Shown: positions 23,531 through 36,607, counted from the stretch's first letter. The stretch: DNA of 64,000 nucleotides from Omphalotus guepiniiformis (GCA_028554645.1 JAQOOI010000021.1:1426001-1490000), one strand, 5' to 3'. The notes: generated by a model not told the origin, from the letters alone. Numbers and translations: made by a program.

Positions 23531-25303
23531 ATGGCCACTCCGCCCCTATCTCCCGACGTTCCTTATCAAACCGAACTACAAGCAGAACAGCATGACACAT
23601 CAGCTACACCTGCACCTTCTACACCTCAACCACAGTCTAAGATTACTAGAACTGTTGCCATTATCAAGAACCATGCCCTTGCTCACAGATTCGATATCGA
23701 GCCGAGGATTCAAGAGGCCAGCTTCGAGGTGCGCTTTCCAGACAATTCTCTTTCCTGGCGTGTCTCTGAGAGATATGTGGACAGATTGTGAAAGAAAGAC
23801 AGATGGAGTTCGATGTGGAGTCGGACCCGGAGACGCTGTTTGAATTATTCGGGGAGGATGCGGATTCATTGGCCGAGTATGTGCTTCTTCATTTACGTTA
23901 GATACACTCACTAAATATGGCGGATCACGTAGAGGGCCAGTATGGGTGTACGTTCTGGAAAGACGCCGCGCAGTTGAAGTTTGGAATACTCTCATGGGCG
24001 ACGTAGATCCTGAAGTTGCTCGCAAGGAGGCTCCCAACTCTTTGCGCGCGCTGTACGGTATTTCCCTCCAACAGAACGCACTTATGGGTTCTCCAGACGC
24101 TGAAATGGCCGAAATTCAGATTTCTTCCCTTTTCGCTTCCTCCCCGCCTTTCCCTACGTCCGACCTGCCTCCAGAGGATGGGCGCTTCGCTTCTATGCGC
24201 TCCGTGTCTTCTTCAGTCTTATCTGCACTCCGCGGGGCAACTAGCGATGAAGGATACGCGCCGTCTAGCGCGACTAAATCGTCGACTAATGGGAGTGGGA
24301 GCAAATTAGCGCCAAACGGACAACCTCTCTTCCGCGCGCGAGGTCTTCCCAAAACTCATGATAAGCCTGACATTGTCCCACGTATAACTCGCGCTGCGGC
24401 GCTACGTGCTGGTATAGCACCCGAGAAGACTATTAGCCCTCGCAAGACTTTAACTAAAGAGCAAATGGCGCAGACGTTCCAAAATGTGCCTGGTCACAAA
24501 CGCAGCGAGACTATCACTGTTGCATCGACAGCTGCGCCTACCATCGCTCCCAGGATGACAAAGGCGGCGGCGTTGAGGTTAGGACAGGCTCCGCCACCGC
24601 CTATGATTAGACAGAAATCGAGCACAAGTTTCGATGGGGTGCCTGGACACAAGAGGAGAGAAACAATCTCTGTCGCCTCTGTGGCTGCGCCGACGGTTGC
24701 GCCGAGAATAAACAAGAGCGCTTCCTTGCGAGCAACAAAGGACAACGCGCCTCCGACTTCGTATATGTGTAAGTGCACCATCCGATTTTGTACAACCTCA
24801 TCTCATAATTTGGTGTAGTCAAGGGCCCGACAGAGCAAAAAGTGCCAGGACTGTCACGAAGCAGTTCTCGCACTTCTCTTAGTGACAACAAGAGCAGTAC
24901 AGGCCGACCTGGCTCATCGGTATCTATTCAAAGGCCTGCAAGCCGTCCACTTACGGGACGTAGCTCAACCACTCCAGCCATCACCCAACGACAACCGTCA
25001 CGTCCGGCCTCTGCTTTGAAGGTGAATGGAAATGGCACGATTGGCACCAAAGCCAACGGAAGTCGCACGTCCTCTGTATCGCCATCGCGTGCGTCTCCGG
25101 CAAAGCCCACTCTCAAACCTCGTCCGAGCAGTATCTCGCTTCCGCCTTCGATTGCGCCGCGCACAAATAAGAGCGCCGCATTGCGGGCGGCGAAGAAAGA
25201 ACAAGAAGCTGCTGCTGCTGCTGCCCTGGCGGCTCGCAACAAACCCAAGCCTCGTGCAGCGAGGCCACCACCTTCCAGCATGCCGAAAGGGTTGGCTGTG
25301 TGA
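23531..25303 (+). CDS. NDP-kinase-like domain protein with PRxxKxAxLR repeats
   Basis: Four exons with introns at about 23729-23790, 23879-23935 and 24769-24818. The first part looks like a nucleoside diphosphate kinase fold: RTVAIIKNH (kinases have AIIKPD), GPVWVYVLERRRAVEVWNTL, and RALYGISLQQNALMGSPDAE. The last motif aligns with the kinase active-site NxxHGSD, but the phospho-accepting His is Met here, so phosphotransfer is unlikely. The rest is a Ser/Pro/Ala-rich, probably disordered region. It carries four copies of a short motif: VPRITRAAALR, APRMTKAAALR, APRINKSASLR, APRTNKSAALR; two are preceded by a larger repeat beginning VPGHKR. A poly-Ala run and a basic tail end MPKGLAV. The function is unknown; a scaffold or binding role is a guess. 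Start ATG 23531 is the first in frame. Confidence 0.7.
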
Positions 25304-25657
25304 GTAACTCAGAGCAAGTAAAGAAAGTAAACGATGACTTGTCTATTTCAATTCATTTTTTTCGTATCTTGCGGGTTATATTACTGGTAAATAATTGACA
25401 CGAGAATATTTTTTTCTCTGACGATCTATATTTGGCTACGCACGCTTATACTGATAGTGCATTACGCCGGACGCTTTCGCACTTTTGGAGGTAAAGGTCT
25501 CGTATTATATGTACATATGCTGTATTTCTTCTACATGTTTTGTTCACTGTTTACAATTTTACGGGATTCATTGGATGATTATCAACTCGTTACAACTCGG
25601 GTAGCCTTGAAATGATCATGTGATTGGGCCATAACTCTAACCTCTACTTCAATAAGC
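25304..25657. other. Short intergenic region
   Basis: AT-rich spacer between two plus-strand genes. Nothing beyond presumed terminator and TAM41 promoter is seen. Confidence 0.5.
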
Positions 25658-27095
25658 ATGCACTCCATAGCCCGTCGTTCACAGAAACTATCCAAGCCTT
25701 GTTACATCCTCCTTCGCTCCTTCGCTACTGAGTCTATTCCTCCATCTTCTTCTCAAGATACTCACCATTATCCCCCACCGAAACACCCTACTTCGTCCCA
25801 GTCAAACGATCAGCTTCAATCTCGTCGTCTCTATCCTCATCCTCGTCCGGCTTCTCCTAGCCAACGTCATCTTCTCACAGAATTACCCCCGACGTTTGGC
25901 CGTAATCAGTTCTTACCCGTCTCCAATTCTACCCGTGCTCTCCTAGAGTCCATCGTTGCCCAGTTCAATGCACCTATTCGGTACGCCTTTGCCTATGGAT
26001 CGGGAGTTTTCGAGCAGGATGGGTATGGTGCTAGTGCTACCACTTCTCCGACTACGGGCATCACTAGCGTGCAGGATGTTAATGATCCAAATGCGCCCAT
26101 GCTTGATTTTCTCTTTGCAGTGACCCATCCCGATCATTTTCATTCCATCAATCTGCACCAGCATGCAAGCCATTACCCGCTTCATGCCAGGTTGCTTGGA
26201 TCGGACTATATCTCAAAGGTCCAGGCCCTTGGTCCTGGTGTATGGTTCAACGCCTATGTGCCCATGAATGGCGTTGTAAGTGCAAATAACCTGTCTTCTG
26301 TCTCCTGTCTAGACTGAACAAATGATGCATTATAGACCATTAAGTATGGTGTGACCACAGTTGACAATCTGTGCTCCGATCTGCTCAATTGGAACTCTCT
26401 TTATCTCGCCGGTCGCATGCACAAGCCCCTCCGGATTATCAAAGACGACGCTCGTGTGCGTTTGACCCAACAAGTTAACCTCACCTCAGCCGTCCGCGCA
26501 GCCCTCCTGACGCTCCCAGAAAAGTTCTCCGAAGTAGAACTCTTTGAGCGTATCGCAGGTATCTCGTACACTGGCGATCCTCGCATGCTTCTCCCCGCAG
26601 AGAACAGGGGAAAAGTTGGAAACATCGTGAGGAGGCAGCAGCCGCAGTTCAAGGAGTTATACCATCGGCTGGTGGTTGGACTTCCAGGAGTTTACTGGCC
26701 GGCACATTTAGACAGCGTCAGCCAGGACACAAGCCCGCAGGCGCGGTCGGCGCATTTGCGTAAGCTTCCGAAGAACCTCTTAGATCATGTCAAGCGACAC
26801 TATGGTGAACAGACGACGGAGGATATCAACTCGTACTGGGTGAAGCTGGCGGGTGATGAAAAGTTGCCGGGGGTGTTGAAACAGGGTCAGTGTTCTTCTT
26901 TTTCTTTCAATGTCTGTTTTGCTGATCTCGCCACCAGAGATGAGCACGATTGTACGGCGGCCCGCGACGATCCAGTCGCTCAAGGGCATCGTTACCGCTG
27001 GTATCACCAAGAGTGTTCGGTACAGCGCTTCAAAGATGGGTAAGTGGTGGAAAGGCGCAGGCACAGGCTCAGCTACCAAAGGTGGCGAGTTATAG
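25658..27095 (+). CDS. TAM41: TAM41 mitochondrial CDP-diacylglycerol synthase
   Basis: Mitochondrial phosphatidate cytidylyltransferase (Tam41/Mmp37), which makes CDP-diacylglycerol on the matrix side of the inner membrane for cardiolipin synthesis. The N-terminus (MHSIARRSQKLSKPCYILLR) is basic and amphipathic like a mitochondrial presequence and is followed by a Ser/Pro/His-rich linker. The nucleotidyltransferase core shows FAYGSGVFEQ with the GSG motif and MLDFLFAVTHPDHFH with the metal-binding Asp. Further family blocks are HYPLHARLLGS, IKYGVTTVDNLCSDLLNW and LYLAGRMHKP. Two introns lie at 26276-26335 and about 26888-26938. The C-terminus has TAGITKSVRYSASKMGKWWK. Length and motif order are as expected. 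Confidence 0.92.
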
Positions 27096-27740
27096 ACGTG
27101 CAGTGTGTCATTGAGTTTCCACTTCTTTCCGAGGCTGAAAATATCAGTGGAAATAGACTCTAAGCATTAGTATTAGCATACAGTATACATAGCATGACAT
27201 GGAAGTCCAGGTATATATTACTCCAGTACTTATTGTATTTAATAATCATGTATGAGCCCTATAAAAATTCGCTGGATAGAGGCCAGCACCCATATACAGA
27301 AACTCGAGACAGTACCCAGGGAAGAGTGTCTGCTGGTGATGTCATGCAATTACTCCTGGATGAACTGAAAAGGGGTTCGACTGGCTGCCTATTCTGCAAA
27401 GGGGAGTTCTCGAAGGCTGCAATAACGAAAATGAGAATAACACGATCCGAGTCCTCCTACATACTTAATGCATTAGGTCGCACAAGATTAACACATCGGA
27501 CTAGATAGTCTGCTCCGCAATCGCGTACGTGCAGTCGATGGAATCAGCTTATCTAGTACAGTAGATGAAAAATACCACGTATACGTGGCATATACTCTCG
27601 TCTTGATTTGAACGTTCCAAAAACATTATATTCCTACAACAAATAAGTTAAGATCTACGTCACGATCACTGGTCCCCGAACAGGCGTTTTCTAAAGACAA
27701 GGAAGCTTTAGCAAGAACAAACTCGTCTCGACAAACACAC
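27096..27740. other. Intergenic region between convergent TAM41 and derlin genes
   Basis: A 104-codon plus-strand frame (27194-27508) has no recognisable domain or splice context and is judged non-coding. No repeats or RNA genes seen. Confidence 0.45.
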
Positions 27741-28592
27741 TTACAGCCCAACAGGTGCTTCACTGAACACACTGACACCCCCGAGCATCTCCCTTGCCCA
27801 CACATCCCTCAAGAACCAACCAATATGCCCTACTAAACACCCAGCCAAATCACCAGCGGCTGCTTTCCACGTCCCGTTCAAGACCCAGGAGAATGCTACT
27901 AGTGCAACTGGAAGGTAGGGAGCGGTGATGGTGAATAGACCAAACAAGGATATCGGGGTATCGGGGTGACGCCTGGACCACATGTAGATAGGAACGAACG
28001 CGAGTGATGATGAAAGGAACGGAAGGTTGAAGAGTGGACTAAGAGCCTACGGGTCAAAAGTACTGAGCATTTGGAACAAACAAGACAAGGTAAGAAGATG
28101 AATAGACGGACCAGGAGCATCGCAGATGAAAGGAATAGCAGCCAGAAATAGTCTGCTCTCTTGTTAGCGAATGAAGATTCCTCCAGCATTCGACTGTATC
28201 TCATACTATACATAAGACGCATTCATAAAAGGCTCGCAGGTGGTAAGCGTGGATTTACTCACAAGAAGAAAAGATGAAACACAAAATCGAGGGATATCGA
28301 TCCAAAATAGAAGAACGTCGTGAAAGCACGCCAGGGCTAAGGTATATGATTGTCAGCTCTATCCCCTCGGCATGGAAGTCATATCCAACCTGAGCATTCA
28401 CGAAAGCTTTCGGGCTAAAGTAGAGCTGTAACGGGGTGACCAACTGACATTGCTATATCTCTGTCAGTGACGGCGCGACAAATAGGAATAGGAATGTGAA
28501 CTTACTACAGCCAAACTAGTCAGTACAGAGAGAGCTAACCAGCCCCTTGTTATAGGTGGAATCTGAGTTATCCATGTCTCAATCCCGGGCAT
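27741..28592 (-). CDS. Derlin (DER1-like) ER membrane protein
   Basis: Rhomboid-fold pseudoprotease of the ER membrane that helps move misfolded proteins to the cytosol in ER-associated degradation. Five or six short exons are seen. The N-terminus reads MPGIETWITQIPPITRGWLA, close to the derlin start (E-x-W-x-x-x-IPPITR), then LVTPLQLYFSPKAF. After further splices come WRAFTTFFYFGSISLDFVFH, the family WR motif and helix 2. The last exon has the derlin block LAGCLVGHIGWFLRDVW. Start ATG 28592. The exact yeast counterpart (Der1 or Dfm1) cannot be decided. The C-terminus is short, with no visible SHP box for Cdc48 binding, which leans towards Der1. Confidence 0.88.
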
Positions 28593-28794
28593 AGCGAGAT
28601 GTAAGTATCAAACAGTGGCTCATTGTCATTGCTCTTAGTAATCACGTGCTTTAGGACACGTAGCAATGTCAGTCAGCGGCCCGGGTCACCCGGACATTTT
28701 CAGTAATGCTAACTTTCGCAAAACATTGACAGTAAAAATAAAGAATAGTAATTTCTCTATTCTAAATCACCGTAAACCAGAGGCATTCGCGCCG

Positions 28795-29918
28795 TCAGTG
28801 TTCAAGATCTTCCCCTTCTACCACCTGTTCTCCGTCTTCTGAAAGCTTGACATTTTTCTGCGCAACTTCAGGAATGAGATGCATAGAGTATAACAACGAA
28901 GACATACCGGGTGATGGGAAGATTTACCAACGTACTTCGTATGATCTGGGGAAGAGACGATCAATAACCTGCAACGACTTCGCAATAGACATCACAGACA
29001 TCCATAAGCAACTAGCTCTCCGGCGGGATTTGTGAAGTCTATGCGGGTATAAGCAAGAGATTTGCCTAAATCATCATACACACACGTCAGTTCTGAATTG
29101 ACCCGTACTTGTCATGCTTAGACATACCCAGACCAGTAAGAACGGCTCTGGCATGGAGGACGTCTCCTGGACGACCTGCGGGGCGAACGAAGGAAGTCCC
29201 GATGTCTGTTGACACTCCGGTCATCCAGAAACCTTTGGAAGCAACAGCTAACGAGCCAAGAGTATCTGTCAGCGACAAAACGAGGCCTCCGTGTACTAAT
29301 AGGAATGGTTAGAAACAAACGGTTAATTTCGGTAAATGGATTCACCAGTCTAATCAATGGTCCGTTCATTGAGTCTCAGAAGATGCTCAGGACATTCGAG
29401 CAGCACTTACCCCAACTCTATTGACTGTGATTATACCTCGTCGTCAACACACAAATCACCAACATCGAACAGGAGGCGTACTATTGTAACTCTCGATCTT
29501 CAACGAAACGTGCACTTCCCCAGGTACAGCACGATTGACGACAAGCTAGATTGACTTGTGATGAGTATGATGCGTGAATCCCGACAGTTGCAGTACATAC
29601 ATTTGGGAAGCACTGGGCATCATGTCCTATCTGCATGAATTAGCTGACTTGCAGTGAAGGTTCACCAATCAGAAAGTACCTTTATTCGTAACAAACGATT
29701 GCCAAACCTGACAGACCTCGGATTAGATTCGCAGCAGACAGTTTATTGAACGTACTCGACGAGTGAATCGCAAACAAGCAGCCATCGACGTTCTCGAATG
29801 CTGACGGTTTGTGGTATGTATTCAAGATGCGAACTCGGTCCGAATTTGCCACGAGTCGGAGGATATTGGCCGAAACGCGGTCAGATGTTCTGTGTGACCT
29901 TCGAGCACTGACTCTCAT
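28795..29918 (-). CDS. Hotdog-fold acyl-CoA thioesterase (ACOT13/PaaI-like)
   Basis: Single-domain hotdog thioesterase that would release CoA from acyl-CoA. The family core is visible: NRVG, then HGGLVLSLTDTLGSLAVASK with the HGG motif, STDIGTSFVRPAGRPGDVL, KSLAYTRIDFTNPAGELVAY, and GYHTKYVGKSSHHP spanning a 54-nt intron. A final exon ends DGEQVVEGEDLEH then TGA at 28795-28797. The start is taken as ATG 29918. The join between the NRVG exon (ends about 29411) and the HGG exon (begins about 29302) does not keep frame with any GT-AG pair I could find. Either the gene carries a 1-base indel in a G run, uses an unusual splice, or is decaying. It is divergent from the AidB-like dehydrogenase, about 300 bp apart. 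Confidence 0.75.
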
Positions 29919-30221
29919 GAAGACATCAATTTGGAGAATTTTTCGGTGAAAGTGAGCTTTATCTTATCATCTAGGTGGTTCCCTATAGTTAAAATGTCCC
30001 CAGGGAGTGTTGCTAGTTCACAGTATGACTATTTTCTCAATCTCCAAACCCAAGCTTGAGCACTTGAGTCTTTAAAGGGAAAGCTTCATGTTCTAAGTTC
30101 CTGCGCATCATCGGCTCCCGGCATTCTTCTGGCCCGAGCATCAACCTTATATACTCAATTTTCAACGACATAGTAACTCCACCGATTGTGGGGCCGTCTA
30201 TCATCTTCAGAATTGACAACT
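29919..30221. promoter_or_regulatory. Shared divergent promoter, thioesterase and AidB-like genes
   Basis: About 0.3 kb between the start codons of two acyl-CoA-related genes read in opposite directions, so both promoters must lie here or overlap. No specific factor site was identified. Confidence 0.5.
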
Positions 30222-32434
30222 ATGCGTATCGAAGAAGGTTTCAAAATAGTAAGTCCTGTGTCAATGGGCGCTCAAAATACATAACAAAGGAGCAGATACC
30301 CTATACCGAAGATAATCCCTACACCTCGGATCCTGTGCTTCCTTCACTTTTAAGGAGAACCCTTCCTTCCAGGTTTGTGCAATGCGCTACTGTGTTTACG
30401 GAGTACGGTCTTAAAGTGTTATCCAATCCAGGATATTTCACGAAGTGGAACCAGATCTAAAGCACTTTGGAGAGAAGGTCACGACTAGTGTGTATTCGTT
30501 TGACAAGTTCACTGGTTTTGGCAATCTCTTGACACGACGTGTTAAGCAATACGCGCTCTTAGTGCTGGGACCCGCATCTCTGCCCCTTCTCTTGTTCAAT
30601 ACGACCAATGGGGAAACAGAGTCGACTATCTTCATACCAGTGAAGGCTGGAGAGCCCTCAAGGCCGCTGCTCAGGAAGAAGGTTTACCGGCAATATTTTA
30701 CGAACGCAAATACAAGGAGCATAGCCGTTCCTATGGGTTCGCCAAAGTGTTGTTGATGAGCGGAGACTCGCATGAGGTTAATAATTCTTCGGATATGCCA
30801 AAATTTGCGTTAACGAACCCAAGGTTTTTTGCCCTCTAAGCATGACCGATGGTGCTGCCAGGGTAATTGAACTAGCGGGTACAACAGAAATGAAAAAGGA
30901 TATTTTCACGAGGTTGACAAGGTTACGAGAATCATTGTGAGCATTACCACTCGCGTTGACGAGAAACTGCAGTCGGGACCCTTCATTTGCATTCACTTCT
31001 GGACAATGGATGACAGAGGTAAATTAAAGCTTCAAGTCCAATGATTAGATTACTGATTCTCAGAACCAGCGACCAGGAGGATCTGATGTCTCTCAGACTG
31101 AAACAACTGCTCGACTGTCGGGAAAACCCGACCTAATGGGTTCTCATTATCTCTTGGATGGCTTCAAGTGGTTTTCAAGTGCCACAGACAGCGACGTTGC
31201 TGTCACTCTCGCTCGGACAGGTACACTCGATGAAGGTTCTAGAGGGCTCTCTTTGTTTCTAGTTCCCCTTCGGCTCCCACTTCTTCGAAATTCTTCAGAT
31301 CCTGTCCCTTCATCGACAAGCAATGGTATCACTGTGCATCGTCTCAAGAATAAGATAGGGACACATGCATTACCTACAGCAGAGCTCTCCTTAGAACGCG
31401 TCAACGCTTATCTGATTGGACCTTTAAACCAGGGTGTCAAAAGCATAACTCCGGTGCTCAACATCACACGGGTCTGGTCCGCCGCAACTTCAGTCGGAGG
31501 TCTCCGAAGATGCCTTGCGATTGCCACCGCCTACGCAAATGTACGCAAAATTGAAGGAGGCAAGCGACTGCTGAGAGACGCACCCCTACACGTTGCACAA
31601 TTGGCTTCCATCAACTTGGTATATCGAGCTTTGACACACCTGACGTTCGGAGTTATCAGACTCCTCGGCAAAGTCGAATGCAACGTCGCTTCTGCAGAGG
31701 AGCAAAATCGTTTAAGGATGTTAACACCGATTGTCAAGGCATTTGCAGCTGAGAAGGCTTGTGCAGCCATGGAAGAAGCTATGACAGCCCTTGGTGGAGC
31801 GGGTTATATGGAGGAAAACGAAATCGGAAGACTGATCAGAGATTGTCTCGTAGAAAAGCGAGTTCACATGCTCATTTAGCACACGGACCTTCATACTAAC
31901 TTTCTCATCTAGAATATGGGAAGGTACCACGACAGTTCTTGCATTAGACCTCATGCGGTCAACTAGAAACCCTATAATACTGAAAGAATTCAACTCGGTA
32001 CGTATCTGCGCTCCTCAGTCAATTAAATCCAGTGTGATGAGTTCCTTGATCCGTAGTGGGCATACTCCGTAGTCGCTCAGTGTCCACCAACGTTAGTGAA
32101 GCGTATTCAAGAACAGCTTCAAATTCTGCAGTCGAGAATGGATGATCTCTCATCCGCACTTTTACACCCAGTATCACCTCTCGTGGCACGTCCCCTGTTG
32201 TTGTTGACGGGCTACGTTGCTTCGAGTGTATTCTTGCTGGAACAAGCTCTCTGGTCCTTCACAAGAGGCGAGGAAGAGATGGAAGTGGACATTGAGGTAT
32301 TTAAACGATGGGTAGAAGATGGAGGATTCAGATCCGCGAATGAAGAGGTACTCAAGGCTAGAGAAAGCCCCCAGCGGAGCGTGATGATGAGCTCGAATAT
32401 AGTGTTTGGCACGAAGATGAATGCCAAAATGTAG
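30222..32434 (+). CDS. AidB-like acyl-CoA dehydrogenase (ACAD11-type)
   Basis: FAD-dependent acyl-CoA dehydrogenase of the AidB/ACAD11 branch, which oxidises acyl-CoA or related substrates. The N-terminal AidB segment reads PYTEDNPYTSDPVL, EVEPDLKHFGEKV and then SLVQYDQWGNRVDYLHTSEG. Next come GLPAIFYERKYKEHSRSYGF, the middle beta domain QWMTERPGGSDVS (typical TERxGGSD flavin/substrate block) and YLLDGFKWFSS. The C-terminal helical domain has ALGGAGYMEENEIGRLIRD and IWEGTTTVLALDL. At least eight exons. The one at 31857 appears to end at a GC donor (intron 31858-31912, with TACTAAC branch site). Start ATG 30222 (MRIEEGFK) opens a 27-nt first exon. The last exon carries an extra helical tail of about 110 residues ending KMNAKM. 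Confidence 0.88.
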
Positions 32435-32502
32435 TGTTACAGAATATTTTGACTTTTTGTACTTATATACAGTTGTTAATACTTATTTTTCCACAAACTA
32501 GG

Positions 32503-33288
32503 TCATGGCGCAGAATACGGAACGACATGGCATCTATTCCGGTGGTTAAAGCTGAATAATTAGGTACAGGGAAGAAAACGCCACTCACCCCAGCATCCCG
32601 CGACCACCCCACCCTTTTCGAGGGGTGAGAGTGAGGAAGGTTATCTTTCCCTGCCGAAGTACCCTGATTCCTACAGGCCGCTGTAAAGGAAGCGCTCTGT
32701 GAAATCACTCAGGACACCAAGGTACAAACGAGTACGAACGTCTTCATTTGCCGCTACTACCTCGGCTATTGGCTGCAGCGATCCTGATGTGAAGGACGTA
32801 TGCACCAGTTGCCCGAATTTTAACACCAAGTCATCTTTTTGTAAGCCCTATATCCAAGTGATCAGTCTTGATGCTTAATTGAGCTGGTGAGAGCGTACAG
32901 CATCGGCGGCGGGGCTTCCTGGTGCCACACCATCCACCCGGGCAAAAGGTTTTGGGGCTTCCGAAGCACTACTTTCTGATGCCCCTGCATTAGCAGCAGC
33001 TCGACTTGGGTCATACACAGTTTGTAACGCTTTCGCAAGAGCATCCGTGGTCGCCTCAAGGTCGTTCCGAAGCTCTATTATTCGCACACGAGCTCCACGG
33101 ACTGCATATATATCGACATCTGCTCGAGGAAAGCCGTCTGGATCCACGAGGGGAGACTTCATGGTCGAGTCATTAGCTTTTAGTGTCGATATGTGAACCT
33201 CAATCTCAGCTTCAATGTTCTGTTTCTGTAACATAAGTTCGCGAGCTTGTTCCATAGGACTGTCAGGGGATGGAAGGATAAAGCCCAT
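32503..33288 (-). CDS. NAS2: 26S proteasome assembly chaperone PSMD9/Nas2
   Basis: Assembly chaperone of the proteasome 19S base (Nas2, mammalian PSMD9/p27), which binds the Rpt5 ATPase C-terminus. The N-terminal helical hairpin is visible: SPMEQARELMLQKQNIEAEI, DPDGFPRADVDIYAVRGARV, then IIELRNDLEATTDALAKAL. It is followed by FARVDGVAPGSPAADA, leading into the PDZ-like domain GLQKDDLVLKFG. After two more introns the end reads FLTLTPRKGWGGRGMLGCHV, VPYSAP and TGA at 32503-32505. The ATG at 33288 (MGFILPSPDSP) is used because the upstream part of the frame has only TTG. The gene is complete and of typical size. Confidence 0.9.
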
Positions 33289-33568
33289 GACAGTGAGAGA
33301 GACTAGAAAGCGCCGTGACGCGATTATCAATGATTTCAGCGAAGAAAGCCAGCCGGCTGCAGCGGCCCGGTTTGCCCACTTCGAATCTCACATCGACTGC
33401 TCTCAAAGACTCAACGTTTACTCGACACTAAACCGCGTCTGTGGCACTTGCAATCATGTACATGTAGCGGCTGGTCTGAGTCTACCAAACACAATCCTTT
33501 ATCACATACAAGTTATACAGTTAGTTATACAGTTGGCCCTAGATACCATAAGACCGTGACACCGTGTC

Positions 33569-34704
<1,136 letters not shown>

Positions 34705-35490
34705 GATTGTCACTGCAAAAGATCACTGCGAGAGAATTGCGGAATCCACTTTTCCACTCCTTGCTATAAATATGGTAAATTGGAGTCGGACATATCATCC
34801 CCTAAGAAACTTCACACAGTACTATTTGAGGGCGTAGAGATTCGGATAGGGGGGTCCACAAGCCAATAGCGAGCCATGACATCGTCCATGAGCGTATATC
34901 GATGTCAATATTGAGTAATATGGTTGAAGAAAGGAACGGCCTGTTCCGCAAGTGGTCCAGGTAGTAGGGTTCTTGACTAAGTAGCAGACTGGACCAACCT
35001 CAAGCGAACTGGAAACGCGAGGTCGTGAATGTGGTTTTCAAGGTCTTGAGAGGAGGCGAGTCCCGCGATTTGAAGTAGGGCCAACCTAAGAAAGAAGCCG
35101 CATCAGTTCATCGACATCACTTGTGATAGGCGTTGTCAGAATATGAAGCCTAGGCTTACATGAAGGCATGTCATTTTATGCCAGCGTAAGCCTTGCATTC
35201 AAGTTTATTGCGCGCGCAATAACTTCAATCGCTATGGAGAAACGTCTCGGAGTCTGTTCAACTAGACACAATCCGAAATAAGGATAGCGTTAGTGTTACG
35301 AAGAATCCGTGGGCAAAAAAACTCAGGACTTACTCAGGACATCTCGGAGAAGTTATAAAGGTGCTCGGTCCAAAGACGTACTAGTTCAGTTCAACGTAGT
35401 AGAGTTAAGGTTTGTGCTGGGTTGGTTAGAGACAACCAGCATACTGACACGTTTCTTCCCCTCTGACAGTATTCAACTAGAAGAAATATC
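34705..35490. other. Divergent intergenic region, THI4 and chorismate mutase
   Basis: Must hold both promoters. A GCCAGCGTAAG string at about 35180-35190 recalls the 3' part of a TPP riboswitch but lacks its partner motifs and points away from THI4. No gene seen. Confidence 0.45.
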
Positions 35491-36607
35491 ATGCAGTCCC
35501 AGAATTTTATGGTTGGAGACCCACTCTCTTTGGATCGAATAAGATCTGTTCTTGTACGACTAGAGGATACCATCATTTTTGGTCTGATTGAACGAGCTCA
35601 ATTTGCTCACAATCCACGAATGTACCAGCGGGGCGGGTTCAAGGAGCTACAAGATCTGGGTTTCTCAGGAAGCTGGCTAGAATGGTTTTTGAAGGAGACA
35701 GAGACTTTCCATGGTGAGTTCATTCAGAACACATCTTGCGTACGTTGTCTCATGCAGCGTGTAGCTAAAGCGCGACGTTACACAAGGTATATGAACTTTA
35801 ATATACAACGTACACTCGCAGATAACTCACTAGGTGTATTATATCTAGTCCAGACGAGTACCCTTTCACCAGTGACCTTCCGGAACCACTCCTTCCACCC
35901 CTGTCTTTACCCAAAATTCTCCATCCCAATAAGATCAACGCAAACCCGTCTATTCTGTCCTTCTATATCCGTTCCATTGTACCTCGCATTACACGTCGCG
36001 CAACACTTTCCTTAGCGGCTTCCAAACGCGCGAAGGGTATAGTAGGAGATGACGAATATGAAGACGATGGAAACTACGGAAGTACTGCGACAATCGATGT
36101 TGAAGTTTTACAGCATATGAGTAAACGAGTGCATTACGGTATGTAGTCCCGTATTTAACTAATCTATCCTCGCTTAACCACACCTCTGACTAGGCAAATT
36201 TGTATCCGAGTCTAAATTCCAAGAGAATCCTTCAGCTTTCGTTCCTCATATCCTCAAGCCCAACCCTAAAGTGCTTGAGGATCTCATAACGAAACCGGAA
36301 GTCGAGCGTAAACTTTTGCAACGTCTGCAAAAGAAAGCCGCGACCTACGCCCAAGATTTTGCTCCTGATGGTTCGCCGAATGGAGTGAATGGGAACTCTG
36401 CAAAGATAGATGTTGAGGGCGTCGTAGATCTCTACGAGAGTTATATCATTCCGTTGACTAAAGAAGTCGAAGTAAGTCCTTACACTTTGAAGGTATCATC
36501 CTAAATCTTGACCATTATAACGTCAGGTCGATTATCTACTTCACCGATTAGATGGACTCTCTGAGGAAGAAATACAGGAGCTTGCCAAGAGAGGCAGCAA
36601 GCAGTAA
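35491..36607 (+). CDS. ARO7: Chorismate mutase (ARO7, AroQ type)
   Basis: Converts chorismate to prephenate, the first step towards phenylalanine and tyrosine. It is the all-helical eukaryotic AroQ form, normally activated by tryptophan and inhibited by tyrosine. Motifs: [90 protein letters not shown], and [20 protein letters not shown]. Exons are joined over introns at about 35715-35768, 35787-35850, 36141-36194 and 36471-36527. The end reads KRGSKQ then TAA. A second in-frame ATG at 35509 is an alternative start six codons later. Confidence 0.94.

Noticed and set aside
27194..27508. 104-codon plus-strand open frame downstream of TAM41
   Set aside because: No recognisable family, unusual composition, and it lies in a convergent intergenic region.
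35174..35195. TPP-riboswitch-like string GCCAGCGTAAG near THI4
   Set aside because: The CTGAGA and TGATCTGG partner motifs are missing and the string is on the plus strand, opposite to THI4.
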